Shown: in pieces, positions 1 to 7,138 of the stretch
Layout of the letters: every line of letters starts with the position of its first letter
Numbering within the stretch: the first letter of the stretch is position 1
From: Halomonas sp.
GTDB lineage: Bacteria > Pseudomonadota > Gammaproteobacteria > Pseudomonadales > Halomonadaceae
Length of the DNA: 8,265 nucleotides
Direction of reading: 5' to 3'
Assembly: GCA_003560175.1 (NCBI GenBank)
Contig: PWIZ01000413.1
Span: 1-8,265 of the forward strand
Notes under the pieces: generated by a model
Databases searched by the model: none
What the model was told of the DNA's origin: nothing
What the model saw: only the letters and a program-made list of their open reading frames with translations
Position numbers and translations under genes: made by a program

Positions 1-23
1 GCCACCCAAGAGAGGAGCAGGCG

Positions 24-473
24 ATGGACATAACACTGCAGGATGTCACCCGCGAGAACTTCGCGGCCGTCATTGCGCTGGAGGTCGCAACATCGCAGCG
101 TGACTATGTCGCCGACAATCTTTATTCCCTGGCCGAATCGAGCTTCCATCCGACCTATCGGCCTCGCGTCATCCATTGCGATGGGGAAGTGGTCGGCTTT
201 CTTATGTACGAATCCTTCGACCACGATGACCGGCCGCCTGCCTACAACATCTTCCGGCTGATGGTCGACCGACACCAGCAGGGTAGAGGTATCGGGTACA
301 GGGCCATGCAGTGCGTGCTTGACGAGATCAGGGCACAGGGCCCCTTCGAGCGAATCGCGATCTGCTATGTGCCCACCAACCGGGTCGCCCGGGACTTCTA
401 CGCCAGCCTCGGCTTCCAGGAGGCGGGACTGAGCGAGGAGACCGGCGAGGTGATCGCCGAGATCCGGGGATAG
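24..473 (+). CDS. GNAT-family N-acetyltransferase, BltD/polyamine-acetyltransferase-like
   Basis: A 149-residue cytoplasmic single-domain protein, the usual length for the GNAT fold. Proteins of this family move an acetyl group from acetyl-CoA to an amine. The acetyl-CoA pyrophosphate-binding loop (motif A) is visible as QQGRGIG at about residues 85-91, after the beta-strand NIFRLMVD. Motif B follows as N119 and FYASLGF (125-131), which is typical of the family C-terminus. The N-terminal part (YVADNLYSLAES, RPRVIHCDGEVVGFLMY) resembles the spermine/spermidine acetyltransferase BltD branch, so a polyamine or similar amine is a plausible acceptor, but the substrate cannot be read from sequence. 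The ATG start is supported by AGGAG at 13-17, six bases upstream. The window starts only 23 bases before the gene, so its promoter or operon partners are not visible. It converges on the next gene, with 77 bases between the stops. Confidence 0.88.
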   Translation: MDITLQDVTRENFAAVIALEVATSQRDYVADNLYSLAESSFHPTYRPRVIHCDGEVVGFLMYESFDHDDRPPAYNIFRLMVDRHQQGRGIGYRAMQCVLDEIRAQGPFERIAICYVPTNRVARDFYASLGFQEAGLSEETGEVIAEIRG

Positions 474-540
474 CGAGGCGCCCGCCCATCCCTCTGCTGA
501 GCAGCTTACTGCCTCCTTCCTGGGGCCGCTCCAGCAGTGG

Positions 541-563
541 GCAGCACCGCTCACGGGTGCTGC
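541..563. terminator. Perfect 8-bp inverted repeat at a convergent gene end
   Basis: GCAGCACC (541-548) pairs perfectly with GGTGCTGC (556-563) around a 7-base loop. The hairpin straddles the stop codon of the minus-strand gene (551-553). Neither side has a run of T, so it is not a textbook intrinsic terminator. It could act as a 3'-end stabiliser or weak bidirectional terminator between two convergent genes. Confidence 0.4.
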
Positions 564-1417
564 CGGGCCAGTTCGCGGCGCTTCATCTCCAGGTAGGCGG
601 CACGATCGATCTCGCGCAGCTGCTCGGGGTAATGCTCGGTGAGGGCGAACCAGCGTAACAGGGCGGCCTCCGGCCGTTCCGCCTCGGGCAGCGTCAGGGT
701 CTCCAGATGGGCCACCAGGGCCAGGTAGAAGCGCATGACGTTGCGCTCAATCATGCCGCGCATGCCGCCCACCAGATGCCCAGGGGCCTCCTCGCCCGGC
801 GCCTCGCTGAACCCCACCCGGTCGCGACCGCCGAAGGCAAAATAGCCACGCAGGGCGAGGCGGGCCGTCATGCCGTACACCAGGGAGTAGCGTAGCTGCA
901 CCAGGCTCGCCCCATCGAGATCGGGCACGGCGCGCAGCTGCAGGCGGAAGGCCCGGGTACCGTAAGGCCCCCGGTCGCCCTCTAGCACCATCTCCAGGTA
1001 GATGGGCCCTGCGGCGACCACTCGCCAGCGCAGGTCGAGCCGCTCGGCATCGGCCAGGGGTTCATGACGCTGACGGCCCACGAAGAGCGTTAGCGCCGCC
1101 TCGTCGCCCGCCGAGTCATGGAAGCAGGCCTTGACGTTGAGGTGCAGGAGGAGCACCTGGCACCAGGCCGCCGGCGAGCCAAGCGCCTCGGCAAGATCGG
1201 CGAAGGGCTGGTCGAGGCGGGCATGCACACTGCCGCTCACCGAGTGGGGACGCTCCTGGGAGGCCACTGCCAGGGGCTCCTCGAAGGTTGAAGCGGCGAT
1301 CACCTCGCGCCAGCTGTCACGCAACCAGTCGTCCTGGGCCTCGACCCGGGGCGACAGGACGCCCAGCAACAGGCTAACCAGCCCAAGGGTGGGTAACACT
1401 GACCTCCATGACGACAT
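551..1417 (-). CDS. Putative exported protein of unknown function (288 aa)
   Basis: I do not recognise a named family with confidence. The start chosen is the ATG at 1417-1415, because AGGAG lies eight bases upstream (1426-1430) and the first 27 residues form a classic Sec signal peptide: a positive N-end (R5), a hydrophobic core LGLVSLLLGVL (11-21) and a VEA cleavage site before Q28. The mature protein, about 261 residues, would be in the periplasm or envelope. It has two cysteines close together (C86 and C98, in a WCQVLLLHLNVKAC block) that could form a disulfide, followed by a region rich in alternating beta-like segments (about 105-200) and a helical C-terminal part (about 220-286). No membrane span beyond the signal peptide and no lipobox cysteine is seen. 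The reading frame remains open upstream to 1924, but that part lies antisense inside the divergent peptidase gene and is not credible as coding. The gene is monocistronic in this window. Confidence 0.75.
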   Translation of the reverse strand: MSSWRSVLPTLGLVSLLLGVLSPRVEAQDDWLRDSWREVIAASTFEEPLAVASQERPHSVSGSVHARLDQPFADLAEALGSPAAWCQVLLLHLNVKACFHDSAGDEAALTLFVGRQRHEPLADAERLDLRWRVVAAGPIYLEMVLEGDRGPYGTRAFRLQLRAVPDLDGASLVQLRYSLVYGMTARLALRGYFAFGGRDRVGFSEAPGEEAPGHLVGGMRGMIERNVMRFYLALVAHLETLTLPEAERPEAALLRWFALTEHYPEQLREIDRAAYLEMKRRELARQHP

Positions 1418-1585
1418 GCATGGCTCTCCTGCTGATGACCCATCCGTTGCGGGTCTCCAGTTCAGCATAGCCCGCCCGGAGCCAACAGCACCGCCCAATG
1501 GTGGGGGCACCGGCACAGACCGCAGCCGCATCGGGGTGGTAACCTCTGAGGTGGAAGTCTCACCCTGAACATGAGAGAGAGCACG

Positions 1586-2848
1586 ATGAGCGACACCCCC
1601 TGGACGCGCCCCATGCCTGAGCCGCAGTTCGACCTGATGCGACGCATCCTCGCGGCCCCCAGCCCCGTGGGACTGGAGGCGGCCATGACCTATGGCGTAC
1701 TCAAGCCCCACTTCGAGAGCTTCGCCCCCGCGGGCTGGCAGCTGCAGTCGTTCAAGGGCCATGCGGGCGTGGTGCTGGACACCCACCCGGGCCGCGACGA
1801 CCTGTTCAAGGTGATGGTGATTGGCCACGCCGACAAGATCCGCATGCAGGTGCGCTCCATCGGCGATGACGGCAAGATCTGGATCAATACCGACGCCTTC
1901 CTGCCCAACGTGCTGATCGGCCACGAGGTCACGCTATTCAGCGAGGACCCCCAGGCACCCGGCAGCTACCGGCGCATCGAGGGTGGCACCGTGGAGGCGC
2001 TGGGCGCCATCCACTTCTCCGACCCGACCCAGCGCAGCGGCGAGAAAGGCATCAAGAAGGAGCAGATCTACCTGGACCTGCAGATCCACGGCGAGAACAA
2101 GAAGCAGCAGGTGGAAAACCTGGGGGTGCGCCCTGGGGACTCGATTATCTTCAACCGCCCCATCCGTCACGGCTTCAGCCCGGACACCTTCTATGGCGCC
2201 TACCTGGACAACGGCCTGGGCTGCTTCGTCACCGCCGAGGTGGCTCGACTGATCGCCGAGGCGGGCGGCACCGAGCAGGTCCGGGTGATGTTCGCCATCG
2301 CCAGCTACGAAGAGATCGGCCGCTTCGGCAGCCGGGTGCTGGCCGGCGAGCTGCGGCCCGACGCCATCATCGCCGTGGACGTGAACCATGATTACGTGGC
2401 GGCCCCGGGCATCGGTGACCGCCGCATGCAGCCACTGGAGATGGGTAAGGGTTTCACCCTGTCGGTGGGTGCCATCGCCAGCGAGCAGCTCAACCGGATC
2501 GTCGAGACCACCGCCCGGGAACATGACATCCCCATGCAGCGCGATATTGTCGGCGCCGATACCGGCACCGACGGCATGGCCGGCGTGCTCGCCGCCGTGG
2601 ACTGCGTGGCCACCTCCATCGGCTTCCCGATCCGCAACATGCACACCATCTCGGAGACCGGCAACACCCGGGACGTGACCGCAGCGATCCACGCCATCAC
2701 CCGCAGCCTCCAGGCCTTGGACGCCCTGTCCGATCCACATCGGGAGTTTCTGGACAACCACCCGCGCCTGGACCAGGCCGGGGCGCTGGGCCACCAGGGG
2801 GCGGACAAGCCGAAACCCGACAGCGAGAAGGCGGATTCCGACAGCTAG
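1586..2848 (+). CDS. M42-family (glutamyl/TET-like aminopeptidase) metallopeptidase
   Basis: A 420-residue cytoplasmic co-catalytic dizinc peptidase of the M42 clan, whose members trim N-terminal residues from peptides, often as dodecameric shells. All expected metal and catalytic positions are seen: H81 and D83 in GHAD, bridging D208 in YLDNG, catalytic E242 and metal ligand E243 in YEEIG, D265 in AVDV, and H353 in MHTISE. A GTDG motif (327-330) stands where the family often has GTDA. Differences from the common family pattern are GHADKIR in place of the usual HMDEIG type and DNG in place of DDR/DNR, so substrate preference may differ. At 420 residues it is longer than the usual 340-370, partly because of a charged, apparently disordered tail (about 385-420, ending PDSEKADSDS). 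The ATG at 1586 is preferred to the in-frame ATG at 1571 because the purine-rich AGAGAGAG stretch lies just upstream of it and the alignable domain begins shortly after. The gene is divergent from the exported protein and ends in its own terminator. Confidence 0.87.
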   Translation: MSDTPWTRPMPEPQFDLMRRILAAPSPVGLEAAMTYGVLKPHFESFAPAGWQLQSFKGHAGVVLDTHPGRDDLFKVMVIGHADKIRMQVRSIGDDGKIWINTDAFLPNVLIGHEVTLFSEDPQAPGSYRRIEGGTVEALGAIHFSDPTQRSGEKGIKKEQIYLDLQIHGENKKQQVENLGVRPGDSIIFNRPIRHGFSPDTFYGAYLDNGLGCFVTAEVARLIAEAGGTEQVRVMFAIASYEEIGRFGSRVLAGELRPDAIIAVDVNHDYVAAPGIGDRRMQPLEMGKGFTLSVGAIASEQLNRIVETTAREHDIPMQRDIVGADTGTDGMAGVLAAVDCVATSIGFPIRNMHTISETGNTRDVTAAIHAITRSLQALDALSDPHREFLDNHPRLDQAGALGHQGADKPKPDSEKADSDS

Positions 2849-2866
2849 CCGGCAGACAAGCGACGT

Positions 2867-2893
2867 GACAGGGTCCCGGGGCCCTGTCGTTTT
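2867..2893 (+). terminator. Intrinsic terminator after the M42 peptidase gene
   Basis: GACAGGG (2867-2873) pairs with CCCTGTC (2882-2888) around an 8-base GC-rich loop and is followed by GTTTT. It lies 18 bases after the peptidase stop codon and would end that transcript before the small orphan gene. Confidence 0.75.
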
Positions 2894-2964
2894 CGGCATT
2901 CCTCATGCCGGGCGGGAATGATGTCGTGGGCGCATGGGGCTTGTCACAATAGAATCCGAATCTG

Positions 2965-2994
2965 CTCACATGCAGGCAGCACACTGGCTATGAT
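2965..2994 (+). promoter_or_regulatory. Candidate sigma70-type promoter for the small orphan gene
   Basis: A -10-like TATGAT (2989-2994, 5 of 6 to consensus) lies 18 bases after a -35-like CTCACA (2965-2970, 4 of 6). Transcription would start near 3001 and give a short leader of under 30 bases. The preceding terminator makes a separate promoter here likely, but this exact pair is a visual match only. Confidence 0.35.
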
Positions 2995-3027
2995 GGGCAC
3001 CACACACACCAAGCCAATGTGAGCACC

Positions 3028-3267
3028 ATGAAAGCCTTCCTCGTCGATGTCTTCGCCATCCACTCACGCGGCCAGGAGATGCACCTGGGCGGCGGCATCT
3101 TTCATGCCACCAGTTCCGACGAGGCCGAGACACTCGCCACCCATGAGTTCTGGCACGCCAGTCTAAGCGACGGTGGCTATGACATCGGCTTCCAGACGGA
3201 CCAGCCGGAGACCGGCTGGCAAGTGAAAAGTCTGGAGACCCTCATGCCCCGTCCAGCCTTCGCCTGA
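3028..3267 (+). CDS. Small conserved-looking protein of unknown function (79 aa)
   Basis: I do not recognise this protein. It is 79 residues long, soluble, acidic and without cysteine, a signal peptide or a membrane segment. A hydrophobic start (MKAFLVDVFAI) is followed by a GGG turn (MHLGGGIFHATSSDEAETLA), then HEFWHASL and a C-terminal segment ending PRPAFA, which suggests a small alpha/beta fold. Codon use is the same GC-rich type as its neighbours, which supports it being coding. It is a single-gene unit, with one intrinsic terminator upstream (2867-2893) and another immediately downstream (3291-3321). The start is uncertain: an in-frame GTG lies at 3019 (82 aa). I prefer the ATG at 3028 because a weak GTGAG lies four bases upstream and the GTG has no ribosome-binding site. 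Confidence 0.65.
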   Translation: MKAFLVDVFAIHSRGQEMHLGGGIFHATSSDEAETLATHEFWHASLSDGGYDIGFQTDQPETGWQVKSLETLMPRPAFA

Positions 3268-3290
3268 GTCCAGGCAACGGATGCATCGAG

Positions 3291-3321
3291 GTGCCGCCCA
3301 TATTGGGCGGCACTGTCGTTT
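3291..3321 (+). terminator. Strong intrinsic terminator hairpin after the small orphan gene
   Basis: GTGCCGCCCA (3291-3300) pairs perfectly over 10 bp with TGGGCGGCAC (3304-3313) around a 3-base loop, followed by TGTCGTTT. It lies 23 bases after the orphan gene stop. On the minus strand it also sits just past the end of the PRPP-synthetase-like gene (stop at 3325-3327), so it could act from both sides, although only the plus side has a T-rich tail. Confidence 0.75.
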
Positions 3322-3324
3322 ACG

Positions 3325-4242
3325 CTAGCCGGGGGTTCCTGCGGCAGACACTATCGTTGCCACCAGGGCCTCGGCCAGCACCGGCGCCATGGCGATGGCA
3401 TTGCTGTGGTGGGCGATGCAGTCGGTACTCCAGATTTCCCCCACCCCGGCACTCTGGATCACGTCCAGGGCATCGCCGGCAAACAGCGCATGGGTCAGCG
3501 CCAGGTCCACCGAGGCCGCCCCGGCGGCCAGCAGCGCCTCGGCGGCTCGAGCCACGGTATGGCCGGAGCTCGCCACGTCATCCATCAGCACCACCGCCCG
3601 CCCCGCCAGCGGAGTGTCGGGCAGATGGATTTCGACGTCGCGGTCGCCATGGCGGACCTTGCGGCAGGTGGCGTAGTCGAGGCCGGTGCGCTCGCCGGCC
3701 TGGGCCACCCACTGCAATGCCTCATCATCGGGGCCCAGCAGCAGCGCCCCGGGGCGCTTTTCGACAATCAGCTCGGCGAGCCGCGGGGCCCCGGAGAGCG
3801 CAATGGCGTGAGCGATGGGAATCGCCTGGTCGAGGCGCTCGATGCGATGCAGGTGAGGGTCCACGGTGATCACCGCATCGAACAGTTCGGCAAGGAAACT
3901 GCCGACGATGGTTTGACTGACCACCTCGCCGGCGTGGAAGGCAATGTCCTGACGCATGTAGGCGAGATAGGGCGCCACCAGAATCAAGCGGCCCACCCCC
4001 TGTTGGCGGGCGTGGCGCGCCAGCAGCAACAGCTCGACCAGTTTGTCGTTGGGACGATCCAGGCTGCGATAGATCACCAGGGTCTCGGGAAAGTCTTCCG
4101 CCTCGGCGAAGGGTAGGGTGAGCTTGAGCTCATGGTCCGGGAAGCGATGGCGCTCGACCTCGCGGGCGGTGTGGCCACAAGCCTCGGCAAGCCGACAGGC
4201 CGGCGCGGCTTCATCGGCAAAGTGAAGAAGGGCAGCATCCAT
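3325..4242 (-). CDS. Ribose-phosphate pyrophosphokinase (PRPP synthetase)-like protein
   Basis: A 305-residue cytoplasmic protein with the double phosphoribosyltransferase fold of PRPP synthetases, which transfer diphosphate from ATP to ribose 5-phosphate. Family landmarks in order: FPDHELKL (34-41, for the usual FSDGE type), YRSLDRPNDKLVELL (58-72), PYLAYMRQD (91-99), metal-binding DPHLH (128-132), the catalytic flexible loop RKVRHGDRDVEI (194-205), and the PRPP-binding loop MDDVASSGHT (220-229). K195 and R197 match the catalytic Lys/Arg pair, so activity is likely. The PRPP loop differs from the usual DDxxxTGGT (Ser for Thr226, His for Gly228). The K-x-R-x5-VEI pattern looks more archaeal-like than the housekeeping bacterial enzyme, so this is probably not the cell's main prs. 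The ATG at 4242-4240 is one base after the stop of the upstream phosphorylase gene, with GGAG seven bases before it inside that gene, so translation is probably coupled. The substrate may be a pentose phosphate from phosphorolysis, but that is inference. Confidence 0.85.
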   Translation of the reverse strand: MDAALLHFADEAAPACRLAEACGHTAREVERHRFPDHELKLTLPFAEAEDFPETLVIYRSLDRPNDKLVELLLLARHARQQGVGRLILVAPYLAYMRQDIAFHAGEVVSQTIVGSFLAELFDAVITVDPHLHRIERLDQAIPIAHAIALSGAPRLAELIVEKRPGALLLGPDDEALQWVAQAGERTGLDYATCRKVRHGDRDVEIHLPDTPLAGRAVVLMDDVASSGHTVARAAEALLAAGAASVDLALTHALFAGDALDVIQSAGVGEIWSTDCIAHHSNAIAMAPVLAEALVATIVSAAGTPG

Positions 4243-4243
4243 G

Positions 4244-5824
4244 TCACATCTCCACATTGAGTCGGGTGAGCTGGTCGCGATGGCCCAGAGTAAAGCCGCA
4301 GTCGCGCTCGCTGGACTGGTGGGCCAGCGCCAGCTCATTGCGGAAGGCGGCATAGACGGTATAGAGCCGCTGACCGGCCTTGACCTCGTCGCCGATGCGC
4401 GCCTGCAGGTCGACGCCTGCCCCGGCGGCCTTGGGCGCCCCGGCCAGGCGGGCAATCCGCGCCACCTTGAGGTTATCGATGCCGATCACAACGCCGCTCT
4501 CGGGTGCCACCACGTCGAAGGCATGGGGCGCAAACGAAGGGGCATCGGGGTCGAATGGCTTGCCCCCCTGGGCCGCGATGATCGCCTGCATCTTCTCCAG
4601 GGCCCGGCCGGAATCGAGAATATCCCGGGCGATGCCGAAGCCGTCGCCGCCGCGCACATCGGGGTCGAACTCCAGCATGCGCCCGGCCAGGCGCAGCGCC
4701 TTCTGGCGCAGGTCCATGGGCGCCTCGGGATGGTTGGTGAGCACACGCATCACGTCCCGGGCCTCCAGTACCGGACCGATCCCCTTCCCCACCGGCTGAC
4801 TGCCGTCGGTGATCACCACGTCCAGGGTCAGCCCCATGCGCGCGGCCACGAACTCGAACAGCTTGCGCAGGCGGCGCGCCTCGGGCATGGAGCGCACCTT
4901 GGCATGGGGCCCCACCGGGATGTCGAGCAGCAGATGGGTCGAGCCGGCGGCCACCTTCTTGGAGAGGATCGAGGCGACCATCTGCCCTGGAGAGTCGATA
5001 GAGAGGGGGCGCTCCACCGAGATCAAGACGTCATCGGCCGGCGAGAGCTGGCTGGTGCCGCCCCAGGCCAGGCAGCCACGGTGGGTGCGCACGATCTTTT
5101 CGAGCACGTCGAAGGGCAGGTCGACGTTGGCCAGTACCTCCATGGTGTCAGCGGTGCCCGCCGGTGAGGTGATGGCCCGTGACGAGGTCTTGGGACAGAG
5201 CAGGCCGTAGGCGGCGACGATGGGCACTACTAGCATGGAGGTGCGGTTGCCGGGAATCCCGCCGATGCAGTGCTTGTCGACCACCGGATGCTCATGCCAG
5301 TCGAGCCGACGCCCCACCCGGCACATGGCGTCGCTCAGGTAGTAGATCTCCTCGCGGTCCATCTCTCCCAGATCGCAGGCCACCACGAAGGCGGTCAGCT
5401 CGATCTTGGAGTAGCGCAGCTCGGCAATGTCCTGAACGATCGCCCGAAAGTCATCGCGAGTCAGCCGTTCGCCGTTGATCTTGCGATGCAGTGCCGGGAT
5501 GGAGGCCGGCGGCTCGGCCTGGAAGACGCTCACCGGCCGCCCCTCCTCCACGGCCAGGGACGCGAAGGCGTCCTCGGAGAGGCCGAGCTGCTGGCAGTCG
5601 ACGATACTGGTGTCGTCCACCACGTTGAGGCTTGCCAGGATGCGCTGGCCGTTGGCGCGCACCTCCACCTTGGAGAGCGCCTGAAAGCCTTCGGCGCGAT
5701 AGAGGGCGCAGTCGCGATGCAGGTAGGCGACGTTCTCGCGGTAGGTATCGATGCCTACACGCTTAAGCGAGAGCGGCGAGAGGGTATCGTCCGGTGCCGC
5801 CGCTTCGGAAAGGGACTTCTTCAT
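4244..5824 (-). CDS. AMP phosphorylase / type 2 thymidine phosphorylase-like enzyme
   Basis: A 526-residue cytoplasmic enzyme of the nucleoside phosphorylase family II, of the long type found in archaea as AMP phosphorylase and annotated in bacteria as putative (type 2) thymidine phosphorylase. These enzymes cleave the glycosidic bond with phosphate, giving ribose 1,5-bisphosphate plus base from NMPs, or (deoxy)ribose 1-phosphate from nucleosides. Visible are the extra N-terminal domain typical of the type (about 15-95, with [15 protein letters not shown]), the signature [13 protein letters not shown] (184-196), [19 protein letters not shown] (211-229), [11 protein letters not shown] (255-265), KKVAAGS (289-295) and a PYNP C-terminal domain (about 440-526, [20 protein letters not shown]). 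Ordinary bacterial DeoA is about 440 residues. The ATG at 5824 is chosen because the domain begins soon after it, giving near-family length. In-frame ATGs at 5893-5890 and 5920 lie within the candidate promoter region. It is the first gene of an operon with the PRPP-synthetase-like gene. Whether it acts on AMP or thymidine cannot be decided by eye. Confidence 0.88.
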   Translation of the reverse strand: MKKSLSEAAAPDDTLSPLSLKRVGIDTYRENVAYLHRDCALYRAEGFQALSKVEVRANGQRILASLNVVDDTSIVDCQQLGLSEDAFASLAVEEGRPVSVFQAEPPASIPALHRKINGERLTRDDFRAIVQDIAELRYSKIELTAFVVACDLGEMDREEIYYLSDAMCRVGRRLDWHEHPVVDKHCIGGIPGNRTSMLVVPIVAAYGLLCPKTSSRAITSPAGTADTMEVLANVDLPFDVLEKIVRTHRGCLAWGGTSQLSPADDVLISVERPLSIDSPGQMVASILSKKVAAGSTHLLLDIPVGPHAKVRSMPEARRLRKLFEFVAARMGLTLDVVITDGSQPVGKGIGPVLEARDVMRVLTNHPEAPMDLRQKALRLAGRMLEFDPDVRGGDGFGIARDILDSGRALEKMQAIIAAQGGKPFDPDAPSFAPHAFDVVAPESGVVIGIDNLKVARIARLAGAPKAAGAGVDLQARIGDEVKAGQRLYTVYAAFRNELALAHQSSERDCGFTLGHRDQLTRLNVEM

Positions 5825-5891
5825 GACACGTTTCCATGTGGCATGCCCGGCCTGCACAACGACGTCCGGCCATGCGGGGATTGATGGCATC

Positions 5892-5920
5892 ATCGTATCA
5901 GCCCCCCGACAGGCCGTCAT
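5892..5920 (-). promoter_or_regulatory. Candidate extended -10 promoter for the phosphorylase operon
   Basis: Read on the minus strand, ATGACG (5920-5915, 4 of 6 to the -35 consensus) is followed after 17 bases by TACGAT (5897-5892), preceded by TGA to give an extended -10, TGnTACGAT. Transcription would start near 5885, leaving about 60 bases of leader before the ATG at 5824. This agrees with the chosen start. It is a visual match only. Confidence 0.4.
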
Positions 5921-6015
5921 GGCGACACCTCGCCGATGTTGGACCCGACTGACGATGCCCCGACGATCCCGGGGGTGTAAGCTGCTGTAAAGGATAACCT
6001 GCAGGAGGAAAGACG

Positions 6016-6957
6016 ATGCGCTTGGCGATCATGGGCTGCGGCGGCGTGGGTGGCTACTTCGGGGCACGCCTGGCCGAGGCCGGGCACGACGTGACCTTCG
6101 TCGCCCGGGGTGAGCACCTGGCGGCAATGAAGCATGAAGGACTGAGAGTCTCCAGCATCGAGGGCGACGTGCACCTGACCGAGGTAAAAGCCACCGACGA
6201 CCCGGCTCGAGTGGGGGCCGTGGACGTGGTCCTGGTGGCGGTGAAGGCGTGGCAGGTGGCCGATGCGGCGCGGGCCATCCGCCCGATGATCGGCCCCGAT
6301 ACTTTCGTGGTGCCCTTGGAGAACGGCGTGGAGGCGGCCGACATCCTGGCCGCCCGGCTGGGTCTGGCGCATGTGCTGGATGGCCTCTGCGGCATCCTCG
6401 CCTGGCGCGAGGCCCCCGGCCATATCCGCCATGCCGGCGTCTCGCCCTTCGTACGCTTCGGTGAGCGCGACAACCGCCGCAGCAAGCGGGCCCTGCGGCT
6501 CAAGGCGGCCTTCGATCAGGCGCGGGGCCTCACCGCCGAGATCCCCGACGATATCCACGCTGCGGTATGGAGCAAGTTCCTGTTTATCTGCGCCATGAGC
6601 GGCATCGGCAGCGTGACGCGGGCGCCGATCGGCATTACCCGCACCCTGCCCGAAACCCGCGCGTTGATCGAGCAGATGCTCGCCGAGATCGCGGCAGTGG
6701 CCCGCGCCCGCGGCGTGGCGCTGCTTGAGGATGCCACAATCCGCGCCCTGCGCTTCATTGACGCCCTGCCGGCGGAGAGCACCGCCTCCATGCAGCGAGA
6801 CATCATGGCGGGCCTGCCCTCGGAGCTGGAGTCCCAGAACGGCGCCGTGGTCCGTCTGGGTCTCGAGGCCGGCGTGGCCACCCCGGTCAACGCCATGATC
6901 CATGCTGCTCTGCTGCCCCAGGAGCGACAGGCCCGAGGAGTGACGCCCCAGGCCTGA
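6016..6957 (+). CDS. panE: 2-dehydropantoate 2-reductase (ketopantoate reductase)
   Basis: A 313-residue cytoplasmic enzyme, normal family length, that reduces 2-dehydropantoate to pantoate with NADPH in pantothenate/CoA synthesis. The N-terminal Rossmann domain shows GCGGVG (7-12) followed by R31 at the end of the second strand (FVAR), as expected for NADP preference. K77 (LVAVKAWQ) and N103 (LENGVE) match conserved cofactor/substrate positions. In the helical C-terminal domain, K187 ([12 protein letters not shown]) matches the catalytic lysine, and S258 and E270 in [19 protein letters not shown] match the substrate-binding serine and glutamate block. A perfect AGGAGG (6003-6008) seven bases before the ATG fixes the start. 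The gene is divergent from the phosphorylase operon across 191 bases and has no pantothenate gene next to it. Many genomes carry several members of this family, so it may be a paralogue acting on another 2-oxoacid, but all key residues are present. No clear terminator follows directly. Confidence 0.88.
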   Translation: MRLAIMGCGGVGGYFGARLAEAGHDVTFVARGEHLAAMKHEGLRVSSIEGDVHLTEVKATDDPARVGAVDVVLVAVKAWQVADAARAIRPMIGPDTFVVPLENGVEAADILAARLGLAHVLDGLCGILAWREAPGHIRHAGVSPFVRFGERDNRRSKRALRLKAAFDQARGLTAEIPDDIHAAVWSKFLFICAMSGIGSVTRAPIGITRTLPETRALIEQMLAEIAAVARARGVALLEDATIRALRFIDALPAESTASMQRDIMAGLPSELESQNGAVVRLGLEAGVATPVNAMIHAALLPQERQARGVTPQA

Positions 6958-6970
6958 GTCCCTCTTGCGT

Positions 6971-7010
6971 CGGTCAATCAGCCCCATGCGCCGGTCAATC
7001 AGCCCTATGC
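6971..7010 (+). repeat. Two tandem 19-base near-identical repeats downstream of panE
   Basis: CGGTCAATCAGCCCCATGC (6971-6989) recurs with one C-to-T change at 6992-7010, with a 2-base spacer (period 21). It starts 13 bases after the panE stop. Its function is unknown. It could be a local duplication or a paired protein-binding site. Confidence 0.8.
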
Positions 7011-7023
7011 CGATCATGGGGCT
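7001..7023. other. Hairpin formed by the second repeat and a downstream inverted copy
   Basis: AGCCCTATG (7001-7009) pairs with CATGGGGCT (7015-7023) over 9 bp with one T-G wobble and a 5-base loop. The equivalent part of the first repeat (AGCCCCATG, 6980-6988) is a perfect complement to the same arm, so two alternative hairpins are possible. There is no T-run after it, so it is more likely an mRNA 3'-end structure for panE than an intrinsic terminator. Confidence 0.45.
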
Positions 7024-7138
7024 AGTGAAGATATGCATCAGCGATATCAATTCCACTCATTGAACATCGTCATTCATTGCCAACCACAATAAATGGCGGG
7101 GTTTGTTAAGCTTCCCGTCGCCGAGTGAGGCAATCCGC

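Noticed and set aside
1418..1585. Promoters in the gap between the exported protein and the M42 gene
   Set aside because: Partial -10 matches (TATGCT on minus at 1469-1464, TAACCT on plus at 1540-1545) have no acceptable -35 at the right distance, so none is reported.
1418..1924. N-terminal extension of the minus-strand exported protein frame
   Set aside because: It runs antisense through the divergent M42 gene and the intergenic gap, looks compositionally like a shadow frame (many His, Gly and Ala), and would bury a good signal peptide inside the protein.
1934..2899. 321-residue open frame antisense to the M42 gene
   Set aside because: GC-rich shadow frame rich in His, Gly, Val and Asp, with no recognisable motif, and lying over a gene with complete catalytic residues.
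3406..4116. 236-residue plus-strand open frame over the PRPP-synthetase-like gene
   Set aside because: Antisense shadow with no motif and no ribosome-binding site support.
4241..5167. 308-residue plus-strand open frame over the phosphorylase gene
   Set aside because: Shadow of the phosphorylase on the other strand. The repeated His/Gly/Leu/Gln composition is typical of antisense frames in GC-rich DNA.
5939..6000. Promoter for panE from TTGGAC and TAAGCT-like boxes
   Set aside because: The spacing between the possible boxes is far from 16-19 bases, so no pair could be supported.
5917..7056. 379-residue minus-strand open frame over panE
   Set aside because: Antisense shadow. panE on the plus strand has a perfect ribosome-binding site and full family motifs.
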